This document shows, in pieces, positions 7,707-16,312 of a stretch of 64,000 bases of DNA. Under the pieces are notes generated by a model. The model was not told the DNA's origin. It did no database searches and saw nothing but the letters and a program-made list of their open reading frames with translations. Each line of letters begins with the position of its first letter. Position 1 is the stretch's first letter. Position numbers and translations under genes: made by a program. The DNA is from Shinella sp. CPCC 101442 (GTDB taxonomy: Bacteria; Pseudomonadota; Alphaproteobacteria; Rhizobiales; Rhizobiaceae), in assembly GCF_024704725.1 (NCBI RefSeq), contig NZ_JALIQS010000012.1:1-64000 (forward strand), read 5' to 3'.

Positions 7707-8975
7707 GTGAACCATTTCGAGCATCGCGACGGCATTCTTCATGCAGAGGACGTGCCGGTTCCTGAAATCGCCAAGGCGGTCGGCACGCCCTTCTACGTCT
7801 ATTCGACGGCCACGCTGGAGCGCCACTACAAGGTCTTTTCGAAGGCCTTCGATGGCGTCGATGCCATGGTGTGCTACGCGATGAAGGCGAATTCGAACCA
7901 GGCGGTGCTGAAGACGCTCGCCAGGCTCGGCGCCGGCATCGACGTGGTTTCGGAGGGGGAACTGCGTCGTGCGCTTGCCGCGGGCGTGCCCGCCTCGCGC
8001 ATCATGTTCTCCGGCGTCGGCAAGACGCCGCGCGAGATGGATCTGGCGCTTGAGGCCGGAATCTATTGCTTCAACGTGGAATCCGAGCCGGAACTCGACG
8101 TGCTGAATGCCCGCGCCGTCAAGGCCGGCAAGGTCGCGCATGTCTCCTTCCGCATCAATCCGGATGTCGACGCCCGCACCCATGCCAAGATTTCGACCGG
8201 CAAGAAGGAAAACAAGTTCGGTATTTCCTGGGAGCGCGCCCGCGCCGTCTATGCCCGTGCGGCCAGCCTGCCGGGCATCCAGGTCACCGGTATCGACATG
8301 CATATCGGCAGCCAGATCACCGAGCTGCAACCCTTCGAAGACGCTTTCCGGCTGCTGCGCGAACTCGTCGATACATTGCGCGCCGATGGCCATACGATCG
8401 ATCATGTCGATGTCGGCGGCGGTCTGGGCATTCCCTACAAGACCGACAACGCGCCGCCGCCGCTGCCGGATGCCTATGCGGAGATCGTCAAGAACGAACT
8501 CAAGGGTCTGAACTGCAAGATCGTCACCGAGCCCGGCCGCCTGATCGTCGGCAATGCCGGCATCCTCGTTACCGAGGTGATCTATGTGAAGGACGGCGGC
8601 GAAAAGACCTTCGTCATCGTCGATGCCGCCATGAACGATCTCATCCGTCCGACGCTTTACGAAGCCTGGCACGAGGTGCAGCCCGTCGTCATTTCCGCCG
8701 CCAACGCGCCGCGCATTCGCGCCGATGTCGTCGGTCCCGTCTGCGAGACGGGCGACTATCTGGCGCAGGACCGTGAAATGGCGCAGCCGAAGCCCGGCGA
8801 TCTCATCGCCGTCGGTTCGGCGGGTGCCTATGGCGCGGTGCAGGCCGGCACCTACAACAGCCGCCTGCTGATCCCCGAGGTGCTGGTCAATGGCGCGGAA
8901 TTCCACGTCATCCGCCCGCGTCTCACCTATGACGACCTGATCGGCCTCGATTCCGTCCCGGCCTGGCTCGCCTGA
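7707..8975 (+). CDS. lysA: Diaminopimelate decarboxylase
   Basis: A 422-residue PLP enzyme that converts meso-diaminopimelate to lysine. The PLP lysine lies in CYAMKANSN, the glycine-rich phosphate loop is GGGLGIPY, MHIGSQI is conserved, and PVCETGD holds the catalytic cysteine of the dimer partner. Start GTG 7707 (VNHFEHRDG) is chosen because this matches the normal N-terminus; a TTG at 7689 would extend translation into the upstream hairpin. A weak ACGGA precedes it. Confidence 0.95.
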   Translation: MNHFEHRDGILHAEDVPVPEIAKAVGTPFYVYSTATLERHYKVFSKAFDGVDAMVCYAMKANSNQAVLKTLARLGAGIDVVSEGELRRALAAGVPASRIMFSGVGKTPREMDLALEAGIYCFNVESEPELDVLNARAVKAGKVAHVSFRINPDVDARTHAKISTGKKENKFGISWERARAVYARAASLPGIQVTGIDMHIGSQITELQPFEDAFRLLRELVDTLRADGHTIDHVDVGGGLGIPYKTDNAPPPLPDAYAEIVKNELKGLNCKIVTEPGRLIVGNAGILVTEVIYVKDGGEKTFVIVDAAMNDLIRPTLYEAWHEVQPVVISAANAPRIRADVVGPVCETGDYLAQDREMAQPKPGDLIAVGSAGAYGAVQAGTYNSRLLIPEVLVNGAEFHVIRPRLTYDDLIGLDSVPAWLA

Positions 8976-9077
8976 CAAAAGCTTGAGGCGCGTGATCACG
9001 ATTTTGCGCGCGCCCTCGTCTTCGCCACAAAGCGTGTTATCTTTTAGCCTGTGAAATCATGCGGAGAGCGGCGAACG

Positions 9078-11687
9078 ATGGCGATTGAAAAGCAGCGCAA
9101 GGCGGGGGCGAGCGACAATCCGCTGGCGCGCCGGCTTGCGGGCAAACGCCTCGCCGCCCAGACCATCCTCTATATCGAAGCGCTGGCGCCACGATTGCTG
9201 CCGGTTCTCCTTCTCGTCGCGGCCTTTTTCGCGCTGACGTGGTTCGGCTATTTCCGCCATGCGCCGGCCTGGCTGCATATTGCCACGCTCGTCGCCTTCG
9301 CGGGTGGCTTCGTTGCGCTTCTGCTGCGTCTTCGCGGTCTCGCCTGGCCCTCGACCGATGATGCCTATCGCATGCTGGAAGCGCGCAATGCGCTCGCCCA
9401 CCAGGCGATCCGCGTACAGGACGACCGACCGGCGGGCGGCGATGCCTTTGCGGAGGTGCTCTGGCGCGAGCATCAGGCCCGCATGGCGCGGCTTGTCGGC
9501 TCGCTGCACACCGGCGCGCCTGAACCCGATATAGCGCGTCACGACCGCCATGCGCTGCGCGCCATTCCGGTGCTGCTCGTCGTGATTGCCTTTGCCTTTT
9601 CCTACTCCAACCGCGGCGGCCTGCTTGCCGATACGATTTCCTTCCGGGCTCCGCTCGAATCGGCACCGGATGTGCGTATCGATGCCTGGGTGACGCCGCC
9701 GGCACATACGTCGCGCGCACCTGTCTTCCTCACCGGCAACGGGCAGGGCGGCGAGGCGGAGGCAGGCAAGGGCGGAATCCGCATCCCCCAGTTCAGCGAG
9801 CTGACCGTCCGCGTGACCGGGGGCAGCGGCGATGAACCCGTGAGCTATCAGGTTGCGGGCGACAGTACCGCCACGACGATCCGCCCCGAGGAAGAGAAAC
9901 CGAAGGACGAAAAGACCGGGAGCGCCGCGAGTGGCGCCAAGGTGCCGGTTGTCGCCGGCGCCAAGACCATGCACTACGAGATCCTGAAGGATGGCACGCT
10001 GACGGTCGATGGCCGCACCTGGACCTTCTCGGTCATACCGGATCGCGTGCCGGATATCGCCTTCAACGGCATTCCCAAGAAGACGGTCGCCTCGGCGCTC
10101 GAAATCAGCTTTATCGCCAAGGATGACTACGGGCTTCAGGAGGCTCGTGCGGAAATCGTGCCGGTCGAGGAGGCGAAGGATGCCCGTCCGCTCTACCCGC
10201 TGCCGGAATACCGCCTCGATCTGCCGCGCCGCAGTGCGCGTGAGGCCAAGGGCACGACCAGCCGCAATCTTTCCGAACACCCGCTCTCTGGCAAGCGCGT
10301 GAAGATCACGCTGGTCGCGAAGGATGCGGCCGGGCAGGAGGGCCGCAGCCAGCCGGTCGAGATGATCCTGCCTGAAAAGACCTTTTTCGAACCGCTCGCC
10401 GCCGCCGTCGCCGAACAGCGGCAGGTTTTCGCGCTCGATGCCAACCGGCTTCCTTTCGCCATTGCGCTCAACGAGGCGCTGACGATCCGCCCGGAGGAGA
10501 CGATCCCGAACCTGACGCACTATCTGCTGCTGCAATCGGCAGCCGCGCGCATGAAGCTTTCGCGCACGGACGACCAGATGCGCGAGACCGCCGATTATCT
10601 CTGGGAGATCGCGCTCGGCATCGAGGACGGCAATCTTTCGCTCGCCGACCGGCGCCTGCGCGAAGCGCAGAAGGCGCTGTCCGAAGCGCTGGAGCGCAAT
10701 GCCTCCGATGAGGAGATCGCCGGGCTGATGAAGGAACTGCGCGAGGCGATGCAGGCCTATATGCAGGAGCTTGCCAAGCAGGCGGCCAAGAACGGCCAGA
10801 TGCGGGAGAGCGCCCAGCAGCAGGGTCAGGTGCTGCGCCAGCAGGATCTGCAGCGTATGATGGACCAGATCGAAAATCTGGCCCGCTCCGGCGCCAAGGA
10901 TCAGGCGCAGCAGATGCTTTCCGAGCTCCAGCGCATGATGAACAATCTTCAGGCCGGCCGCCCGCAGCAGGGCCAGGGCCAGCAGAACGACGCCATGCGC
11001 CAGCAGATGGACAAGCTCGGCCAGCTGATGCAGCAGCAGCAGAAGCTGATGGAAGAGACGTTCAAGCTCGATCAGGCGCTCCGTGACCGCCAGCAGCGCG
11101 GCGATCCGATGCCGGGCGAAGAGGGCGAGCAGCAGCAGCCCGGCGACAACGGCGCGGGCCAGCAACCGACGGACCAGATGACGGCCGAACAGCTGCGTCA
11201 GGCGCTGAAAGACCTCAAGGCGCAGCAGGACGGCCTGGGCAAGCAGCTTGGCGAGGTGCAGAAGGGCCTGAAGGACATGGGCCTCGATCCGGGTGAGGGT
11301 TTCGGCAAGGCCGGCCGCGAGATGAAGGGCGCCTCCGAAGCGCTCGGGGATGGTCAGGGCGAGCCGGCCGTCGGCAGCCAGGGGCGTGCGCTGGAAGCGT
11401 TGCGCCAGGGCGCGCAGAGCATGATGAGCCAGATGCAGGCGATGGGCGAGGGCCAGGGACCGGGCGAAGGCATGCCGCAGGCCGGGCGCAATGGCCGCGA
11501 TCCGCTTGGCCGCGAGCGCAACACCAACGGTCAGGGGCCTGATTTCGGCGGCCCGACGAAAATCCCGGAGGAAATCGACATCCAGCGGGCGCGCGAGATT
11601 CTCGACGAAATCCGCCGCCGGCTCGGCGCCGGTACGTCGCCGGGCTTCGAGCGGGACTATCTGGAGCGGCTGCTCGGCATTCGCTGA
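9078..11687 (+). CDS. TIGR02302/DUF4175 family membrane protein with Gln-rich C-terminus
   Basis: An 869-residue protein. Two or three membrane segments lie in the first 180 residues (near 35-55, 60-80 and 155-170), followed by a periplasmic-like region and a long, low-complexity, Gln/Met/Gly-rich half (about residues 560-800) predicted to be coiled coil and disordered. This is the architecture described for TIGR02302, long alphaproteobacterial proteins of unknown function. ATG 9078 has GGAGAGCG upstream; an earlier GTG at 9051 has no such site. It stands alone between lysA and cpdR. A role at the envelope is likely from topology, but the function is unknown. Confidence 0.85.
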   Translation: MAIEKQRKAGASDNPLARRLAGKRLAAQTILYIEALAPRLLPVLLLVAAFFALTWFGYFRHAPAWLHIATLVAFAGGFVALLLRLRGLAWPSTDDAYRMLEARNALAHQAIRVQDDRPAGGDAFAEVLWREHQARMARLVGSLHTGAPEPDIARHDRHALRAIPVLLVVIAFAFSYSNRGGLLADTISFRAPLESAPDVRIDAWVTPPAHTSRAPVFLTGNGQGGEAEAGKGGIRIPQFSELTVRVTGGSGDEPVSYQVAGDSTATTIRPEEEKPKDEKTGSAASGAKVPVVAGAKTMHYEILKDGTLTVDGRTWTFSVIPDRVPDIAFNGIPKKTVASALEISFIAKDDYGLQEARAEIVPVEEAKDARPLYPLPEYRLDLPRRSAREAKGTTSRNLSEHPLSGKRVKITLVAKDAAGQEGRSQPVEMILPEKTFFEPLAAAVAEQRQVFALDANRLPFAIALNEALTIRPEETIPNLTHYLLLQSAAARMKLSRTDDQMRETADYLWEIALGIEDGNLSLADRRLREAQKALSEALERNASDEEIAGLMKELREAMQAYMQELAKQAAKNGQMRESAQQQGQVLRQQDLQRMMDQIENLARSGAKDQAQQMLSELQRMMNNLQAGRPQQGQGQQNDAMRQQMDKLGQLMQQQQKLMEETFKLDQALRDRQQRGDPMPGEEGEQQQPGDNGAGQQPTDQMTAEQLRQALKDLKAQQDGLGKQLGEVQKGLKDMGLDPGEGFGKAGREMKGASEALGDGQGEPAVGSQGRALEALRQGAQSMMSQMQAMGEGQGPGEGMPQAGRNGRDPLGRERNTNGQGPDFGGPTKIPEEIDIQRAREILDEIRRRLGAGTSPGFERDYLERLLGIR

Positions 11688-11718
11688 GCAAGCCGGAATT
11701 CAGAATTTTAGCGAAAGA

Positions 11719-12078
11719 TCAGGCGGCGAGGGCCTGTGCTACGGCGCGGCGGATATCCGGCAGGCTGAAGGGTTTGCTGACGACGTCGACGATTTTCTGC
11801 GAGAGGTCGTCGGCGCGTTCGCGCTGGTCGGCATAGCCGGTCATCAGCAGGATCTTCAACGCCGGATGCGCGGCGGATGCCTTGTGGGCAAGCTCGATGC
11901 CATCCATGACGGGCATGCGGATATCGGAAAGCAGAAGGTCGAAGCCGCCGTCGGTGAGCGCGTCGAGACCGGCTGCGCCATCCGGCGCCTCGACGGTCTC
12001 ATGACCATCCAGTCGCAGCGCACGCGCCACGAAGATGCGCAGCGAATCCTCGTCTTCGGTGATCAGAATCTTCGCCAT
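11719..12078 (-). CDS. cpdR: Single-domain response regulator CpdR
   Basis: A 119-residue stand-alone receiver domain. The acidic pocket is E8/D9/E10, the phospho-acceptor is Asp52 in LLLSDIRMP, the Thr is in LLMTGYADQRERA, and the conserved Lys is in SKPFSLPDI. The MTGYADQRER segment and the length match Caulobacter CpdR, which in its unphosphorylated form localises ClpXP to the pole and primes degradation of cell-cycle proteins; rhizobial CpdR1 is required for normal bacteroid development. It is transcribed towards the TIGR02302 gene and lies 179 bp downstream of hpt. Confidence 0.9.
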   Translation of the reverse strand: MAKILITEDEDSLRIFVARALRLDGHETVEAPDGAAGLDALTDGGFDLLLSDIRMPVMDGIELAHKASAAHPALKILLMTGYADQRERADDLSQKIVDVVSKPFSLPDIRRAVAQALAA

Positions 12079-12257
12079 CGGTTCCCCTTCGGCCGCTCAT
12101 CCGGCCGTGTCCCGTGCGCATCGTGAGAGGCGCGACATCAAAAGCGCAACACTGCGAACCGGTTCATTCCGACGCAGCGGCTTGCCTGAAAAGATCAGAC
12201 TTTCCTTGTCGATCGGTAAACGACCGATGGGGGGAATTCGAGGGGGTCGGCGATGGC

Positions 12258-12803
12258 CTATTCGGCGTCGCCCGTCACGATGCCGACGAAGGGCAGTTCG
12301 CGGAAGGCGTAGGCGACGTCCATGCCGTAGCCGACGACGAAATGATCGGGGCATTCGAAGCCGACATAATCGGCTTCGAGATCGGTCTTGCGCTTTTCGC
12401 GCTTGTCGAGCAGCACGGCGATCGTGACGTTGCGCGCGCCGCGCTCGTACATCAGTTCCTTGGCGTAGCTCAGCGTGCGGCCGGATTCCAGGATATCGTC
12501 GATCAGCAGGATATCGCGACCATGCACGTCGCTATCGATGTCCTTGGTGATCTTCACACCCTGGGAGACCGTGCCGGTGCCGTAGCTGGAAAGCGTGATG
12601 AACTCCACCTCCGGAGCGAGGCCGGCGGCATGCAGGGCGCGCGTCAGGTCGGCGGCGAAGATGAAGGAACCCTTGAGGACGGCGATGACGAGCAGGTCGC
12701 TCGTCGGGCCGGCGGCGATCTGCGCGGCAAGCTCTTCGTTGCGCTTGGCGATCTGGCCGGCGTCGTAGAGCGTTTCGATCTTCTTTCCGCGGACAATCTG
12801 CAT
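12258..12803 (-). CDS. hpt: Hypoxanthine phosphoribosyltransferase
   Basis: A 181-residue purine-salvage enzyme that makes IMP or GMP from hypoxanthine or guanine and PRPP. The PRPP-binding motif is ILLIDDILESGRTL, and VLKGSFIFAADL and DYVGFECPDHFVVGYGMD (substrate pocket) are family features. Start ATG 12803 has AAGGAG about 12 nt upstream; the frame is open further but encodes no family sequence. It follows the membrane-protein gene at 12886-13560 by 82 bp on the same strand. Confidence 0.93.
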   Translation of the reverse strand: MQIVRGKKIETLYDAGQIAKRNEELAAQIAAGPTSDLLVIAVLKGSFIFAADLTRALHAAGLAPEVEFITLSSYGTGTVSQGVKITKDIDSDVHGRDILLIDDILESGRTLSYAKELMYERGARNVTIAVLLDKREKRKTDLEADYVGFECPDHFVVGYGMDVAYAFRELPFVGIVTGDAE

Positions 12804-12885
12804 CGCGAGGCGGCTCCTTGGGTGGCGCAGGCTCCGGCTGGTGCGGCGCGGATCTGCGCAGAAACAAAGGTGCCGCTTAGCACAG

Positions 12886-13560
12886 TCAGTTGGCGGGTGC
12901 ACCCTCGGCGGCAAGCGAAACCGAGACTTTCGGCACTTTTCCGCCGCCATACGGGACGCGAAGCGCGAAGTGTTCGCTGGCGCCGGGGGCAAGCGTGGCG
13001 GTTTCCAGAGCCACGCGGCGGTGCAGCGGCTTGTCGGTGCCTTCAACGACAATGTCGATCACAGGCACCGCTTGCACCGTATCAGCGTCATTGTGAAGGC
13101 GGCCATAGACGGCCAGCACCTTCATGCCGTTGCGGTCGTCGATCGTGGTGATGACATCGGCGATACGCAGCGACGTTCCGGTGCCGGTTGCGGGGAGGGC
13201 TGCCCTGAGCGCCGTCAGGCCGCCCGCATAGGCGAAGACGAAAACGAAGATCGCGGCGACGAGGCCGGCGAAGGCGCGGCCGGAAAGAAGCTGCAGGCCG
13301 GCTTCACAGAACCGGGCGATGGCGGCCGCGACCTGGACGAGAGCGTGCCGGACGCCATCGGGCGCTTGCGCCGTGCGTTGCGGGCGGACATTGTCGTTGG
13401 AGGTGCGGGTGGTGCCGGCGCGGATCACGACAAAATCGGCGTCGACCACTTCGAGCCGGGCGGGCGCGCGCCTCTTGTGTGTTTCCGCCGGCCTCCTCGG
13501 CTCGGGCGGCAGCAGGTCGATCCGGCCTTTCGCCTCGCGCCTTGCTTTGAAAGCGTTCAT
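12886..13560 (-). CDS. Conserved single-pass membrane protein of unknown function
   Basis: A 224-residue protein that I cannot assign. Residues 1-90 are basic, proline-rich and probably cytoplasmic. One membrane segment spans about 95-118 (ends in VFAYAGGLTALRAAL). The C-terminal 100 residues look like an extracytoplasmic beta domain with a DRNGMKVLAVYGRLHND strand pattern, similar in style to FxLYD/DUF3426 domains. It lies between hpt and ftsE, divergent from ftsE. The cytoplasmic tail plus external beta domain next to ftsEX hints at an envelope role, which is inference only. Confidence 0.65.
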   Translation of the reverse strand: MNAFKARREAKGRIDLLPPEPRRPAETHKRRAPARLEVVDADFVVIRAGTTRTSNDNVRPQRTAQAPDGVRHALVQVAAAIARFCEAGLQLLSGRAFAGLVAAIFVFVFAYAGGLTALRAALPATGTGTSLRIADVITTIDDRNGMKVLAVYGRLHNDADTVQAVPVIDIVVEGTDKPLHRRVALETATLAPGASEHFALRVPYGGGKVPKVSVSLAAEGAPAN

Positions 13561-13742
13561 CGCGAACTCCGCTTCCCCCTTCTCACACGCAAATCATCCG
13601 CGAAAAGTCGGGCATTGAATGAAATCCTTACGAAACGTAAACCATACTGGTTAATGCTTCGGAAACCTGACCGTGAAAGAGCCGCTTTCCTGTGCGACGT
13701 CGGCCACGATACGGCTGGGTGACCGTGCATCTCTTTGATTAT

Positions 13743-13784
13743 GCAACTCCGAACGCAAACCGTTTCGCACTTTGCCGGAATTGC
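13743..13784 (+). repeat. Dispersed start-proximal hairpin, copy C (before ftsE)
   Basis: Outer arms GCAACTCC (13743-13750) and GGAATTGC (13777-13784) pair with one mismatch; inner arms GCAAA (13755-13759) and TTTGC (13771-13775) pair perfectly around the 11-nt loop CCGTTTCGCAC. It ends 19 nt before the probable TTG start of ftsE. The element lies in an open frame continuous with ftsE, so automatic annotation may wrongly include it in the protein. Confidence 0.75.
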
Positions 13785-13803
13785 TCATGAACCGGATTGG
13801 CCA

Positions 13804-14463
13804 TTGATTCACTTCGAGAATGTCGGACTGCGCTACGGGATGGGGCCGGAGATCCTGCGTGATCTGACCTTCGATATTCCGCGCCGGTCGTTCCAGTTCC
13901 TGACAGGCCCCTCGGGTGCAGGCAAGACGACGCTGCTGCGCCTGCTTTTCCTGTCTCTACAGCCGACGCGCGGCATCATCAGAAGCTTCGACCGGGAGGT
14001 ATCGAGCATCCCGCGCGACGAGCTGCCCATGCTGCGCCGGCGCATCGGCATCGTCTTCCAGGATTTTCGCCTGCTCGATCATCTGACGACCTACGAGAAC
14101 GTCGCTCTGCCGCTGCGCGTGCGCGGCAAGGACGAATCGAGCTACAAGGCGGATGTGCTGGAGCTTCTGAAATGGGTCGGACTGGGGGAGCGGATCAACG
14201 TTCTGCCGCCGGTGCTGTCGGGTGGGGAAAAGCAGCGTGCGGCAATCGCCCGCGCGCTTATCGACCGTCCGGAGCTGCTGCTCGCCGACGAACCGACCGG
14301 CAATGTCGATCCGCCGATGGCGCAACGCCTGCTCAGCCTCTTTCTCGAGCTCAACCGTCTCGGTACGGCCGTCGTCATCGCCACGCACGACCTGTCGCTG
14401 ATGGATCAGGTCGAGGCGCGCCGCATGATCCTCTCGCAGGGACGGCTCGACATCTATGACTGA
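13804..14463 (+). CDS. ftsE: Cell-division ATP-binding protein FtsE
   Basis: A 219-residue ABC ATPase that works with FtsX at the septum to activate peptidoglycan hydrolases. Walker A is GPSGAGKTT, the signature is LSGGEKQRAAIARAL, Walker B LLADEPTGNVD, and the H-loop ATHDLSL. The start is taken as TTG 13804 (then IHFENVGLRYG), the normal FtsE N-terminus; ATG codons at 13735 and 13741 are in frame but would add 21-23 residues encoded by hairpin copy C. Its end overlaps ftsX by 8 nt. Confidence 0.93.
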   Translation: MIHFENVGLRYGMGPEILRDLTFDIPRRSFQFLTGPSGAGKTTLLRLLFLSLQPTRGIIRSFDREVSSIPRDELPMLRRRIGIVFQDFRLLDHLTTYENVALPLRVRGKDESSYKADVLELLKWVGLGERINVLPPVLSGGEKQRAAIARALIDRPELLLADEPTGNVDPPMAQRLLSLFLELNRLGTAVVIATHDLSLMDQVEARRMILSQGRLDIYD

Positions 14464-15463
14464 GGCCCCCCGCGAGACCGCTCAGGAAGCGCAAGGCGCC
14501 CGCCGCCCGGAAATGAAGGTGCGCCCGACGGCGCCCATCGTGCCGCCGTCCAACGTGTCGGGCAATGCGCTGATGGCCGTCATCGCCATCATGGCCTTCC
14601 TCGCCTGCCTCACCTTCGGGGCGGTCAACATGGTGCGGGCAACGGCGTCGAGCTGGCAGAGCCAGATTTCCCGCGAGATCACCATCCAGATCAAGCCCGA
14701 CGACGCCATCGACATGGAGCAGGCGCTGAAGGATGCGCGCGATCTCGCGCTCACATTTTCCGGTACACGCGACGGCACGATCGTCGATCGCGAGGCGACC
14801 GCACGCCTGCTCGAACCCTGGCTCGGCGAAGGGTTGAACCTCGACGAACTGCCGGTGCCGCGCCTTGTCATCGTTACCATCGACGAACAAAGCCCGCCGG
14901 ATTTCACCGCCATGCGCAAGGCGCTGTCGGCGAAGATCCCGCAGGCCTTCCTCGATGATCACCGCACCTGGGTCGACCGCCTCGTGGCGATGGCGCGCAC
15001 CACGGCCTTCATCGGTACGGGTGTTCTGGTCCTCGTCTTCTCGGCCATGGTCCTGACGGTCGTCTTCGCGACGCGCGGCGCGCTTTCGGGCAACCGCCAT
15101 ATCGTCGAAGTGCTGCATTTCGTCGGCGCGGAGGCGGGTTTCGTCGCATCGGAGTTCCAGAAGCATTTTCTGAAGATCAGTCTCAAGGGTTCCATCGCCG
15201 GTGGAGCGCTCGCGGCTCTGTTCTTTGCGGTTGCCGGCTTCTGGCAGGGGCGCTCCATCGCGACCCCGCAGAGCGACCAGGCGACGGCGTTGTTCGGCTC
15301 CTTCTCCATGGGGCTGACCGGTTACCTCGGCATTGCCGCGACCATTGCGGTGATCGCGCTTTTGACCACGCTGACGGCCCGCTTCACCGTGATGCGGACG
15401 ATCCACGAAATCGACCAGATCCGCTCCGATCCGTCGCGCACCGATCAGCTGCCCGACACATGA
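14456..15463 (+). CDS. ftsX: Cell-division protein FtsX
   Basis: A 335-residue permease-like protein with four membrane segments (about 40-60, 180-200, 235-255, 285-305). A cytoplasmic N-terminus of about 35 residues is followed by the periplasmic loop between the first two segments, which is the part that contacts hydrolase regulators. It overlaps ftsE and is certainly co-transcribed. FtsX transmits ATP hydrolysis by FtsE across the membrane to cell-wall amidases. The sequence is divergent, as usual for this family, but length, topology and partner gene agree. Confidence 0.92.
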   Translation: MTEAPRETAQEAQGARRPEMKVRPTAPIVPPSNVSGNALMAVIAIMAFLACLTFGAVNMVRATASSWQSQISREITIQIKPDDAIDMEQALKDARDLALTFSGTRDGTIVDREATARLLEPWLGEGLNLDELPVPRLVIVTIDEQSPPDFTAMRKALSAKIPQAFLDDHRTWVDRLVAMARTTAFIGTGVLVLVFSAMVLTVVFATRGALSGNRHIVEVLHFVGAEAGFVASEFQKHFLKISLKGSIAGGALAALFFAVAGFWQGRSIATPQSDQATALFGSFSMGLTGYLGIAATIAVIALLTTLTARFTVMRTIHEIDQIRSDPSRTDQLPDT

Positions 15464-15532
15464 TCGTCGTCGCCGAACCATCGCCGCGAAACGGGCTAGC
15501 CGTTGCCGCAATCGGGTTCTATGGACGGAATC

Positions 15533-16237
15533 ATGAGCGGGTTTGAACGGGCAAAAGCGGGGCTGTCTGACGGCACCCGGCCGGAGACGGAAGGGCGGCG
15601 GCGCAAGGGCCCCGTCCGTATCGCCGTGCGCGTTCTGCTCGCCGTCCTCATCCTCGCCGCCGCCGCCGGCCTTGCCGGCTTCCTGCATTTTGCCGAGACC
15701 GTCGCAACGCTCGAAGCGCCGCGCGATCCGAAGGCGGACGCCATCGTGGTGCTGACCGGCGGTTACCAGCGCATCGACCATGCGATCGGGCTGTTGAAGC
15801 GCGGTGCTGGCGAGCGGCTGTTGATCTCGGGCGTGAACCCCACGACGAGCGGCAACCAGCTGCGCAAGCTCACGCAAAGCTCCTCGATCCTTTTCGAATG
15901 CTGCGTGGATATCGGCTATGACGCCGTGGACACCATCGGCAATGCCAACGAGACGGCGCGCTGGATCAACGATCATCGCTTCCGCCGGGTGCTGGTCGTC
16001 ACCAACAACTACCACATGCCGCGCAGTCTTCTGGAGCTGGAGGTCAGCGATCCCCAGACGGAATTCATCGCCTATCCCGTCATCAATACGGATCTGCGGA
16101 ACGGCAATTGGCTGCGCCAGCCCGGCGTTGTGAAAGTCATGCTGTCGGAATATCTGAAATACACGCTGGCCCGTGTGCGCGCCATGGCGGGCGCCCGCAG
16201 CTGGTCTGGCCTCCGGGGCGATCTGGCGGGCGATTGA
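15533..16237 (+). CDS. YdcF (DUF218) family membrane protein
   Basis: A 234-residue protein with an N-terminal membrane anchor (about residues 28-50) and a DUF218 domain. Signature segments are DAIVVLTGGYQRIDHAIGLLKRG, LLISGVNP, NANETARWI and VVTNNYHMPRSLLEL. The family includes SanA/YdcF-type proteins linked to envelope metabolism; the exact reaction is unknown. ATG 15533 (MSGFERAK) is favoured because GGA lies 7-9 nt upstream; ATG 15521 is an alternative. It lies between ftsX and plsC on the same strand and may share their transcript. Confidence 0.85.
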   Translation: MSGFERAKAGLSDGTRPETEGRRRKGPVRIAVRVLLAVLILAAAAGLAGFLHFAETVATLEAPRDPKADAIVVLTGGYQRIDHAIGLLKRGAGERLLISGVNPTTSGNQLRKLTQSSSILFECCVDIGYDAVDTIGNANETARWINDHRFRRVLVVTNNYHMPRSLLELEVSDPQTEFIAYPVINTDLRNGNWLRQPGVVKVMLSEYLKYTLARVRAMAGARSWSGLRGDLAGD

Positions 16238-16312
16238 GTTCGGCGGACAGGAGTTCCCCCGCTCGCCAATATCGTGTAGGGCGAAAAGACCGTTTCGCAC
16301 ACAGGCTGCCCG

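Noticed and set aside
10780-11180. Low-complexity Gln-rich DNA as a tandem repeat
   Set aside because: The repeats are irregular CAG/CAA-rich coding sequence, expected for the TIGR02302 family.
16280-16312. Fifth copy of the dispersed hairpin just before plsC
   Set aside because: The loop core ACCGTTTCGCAC matches, but the arms do not pair convincingly; at most a decayed copy.
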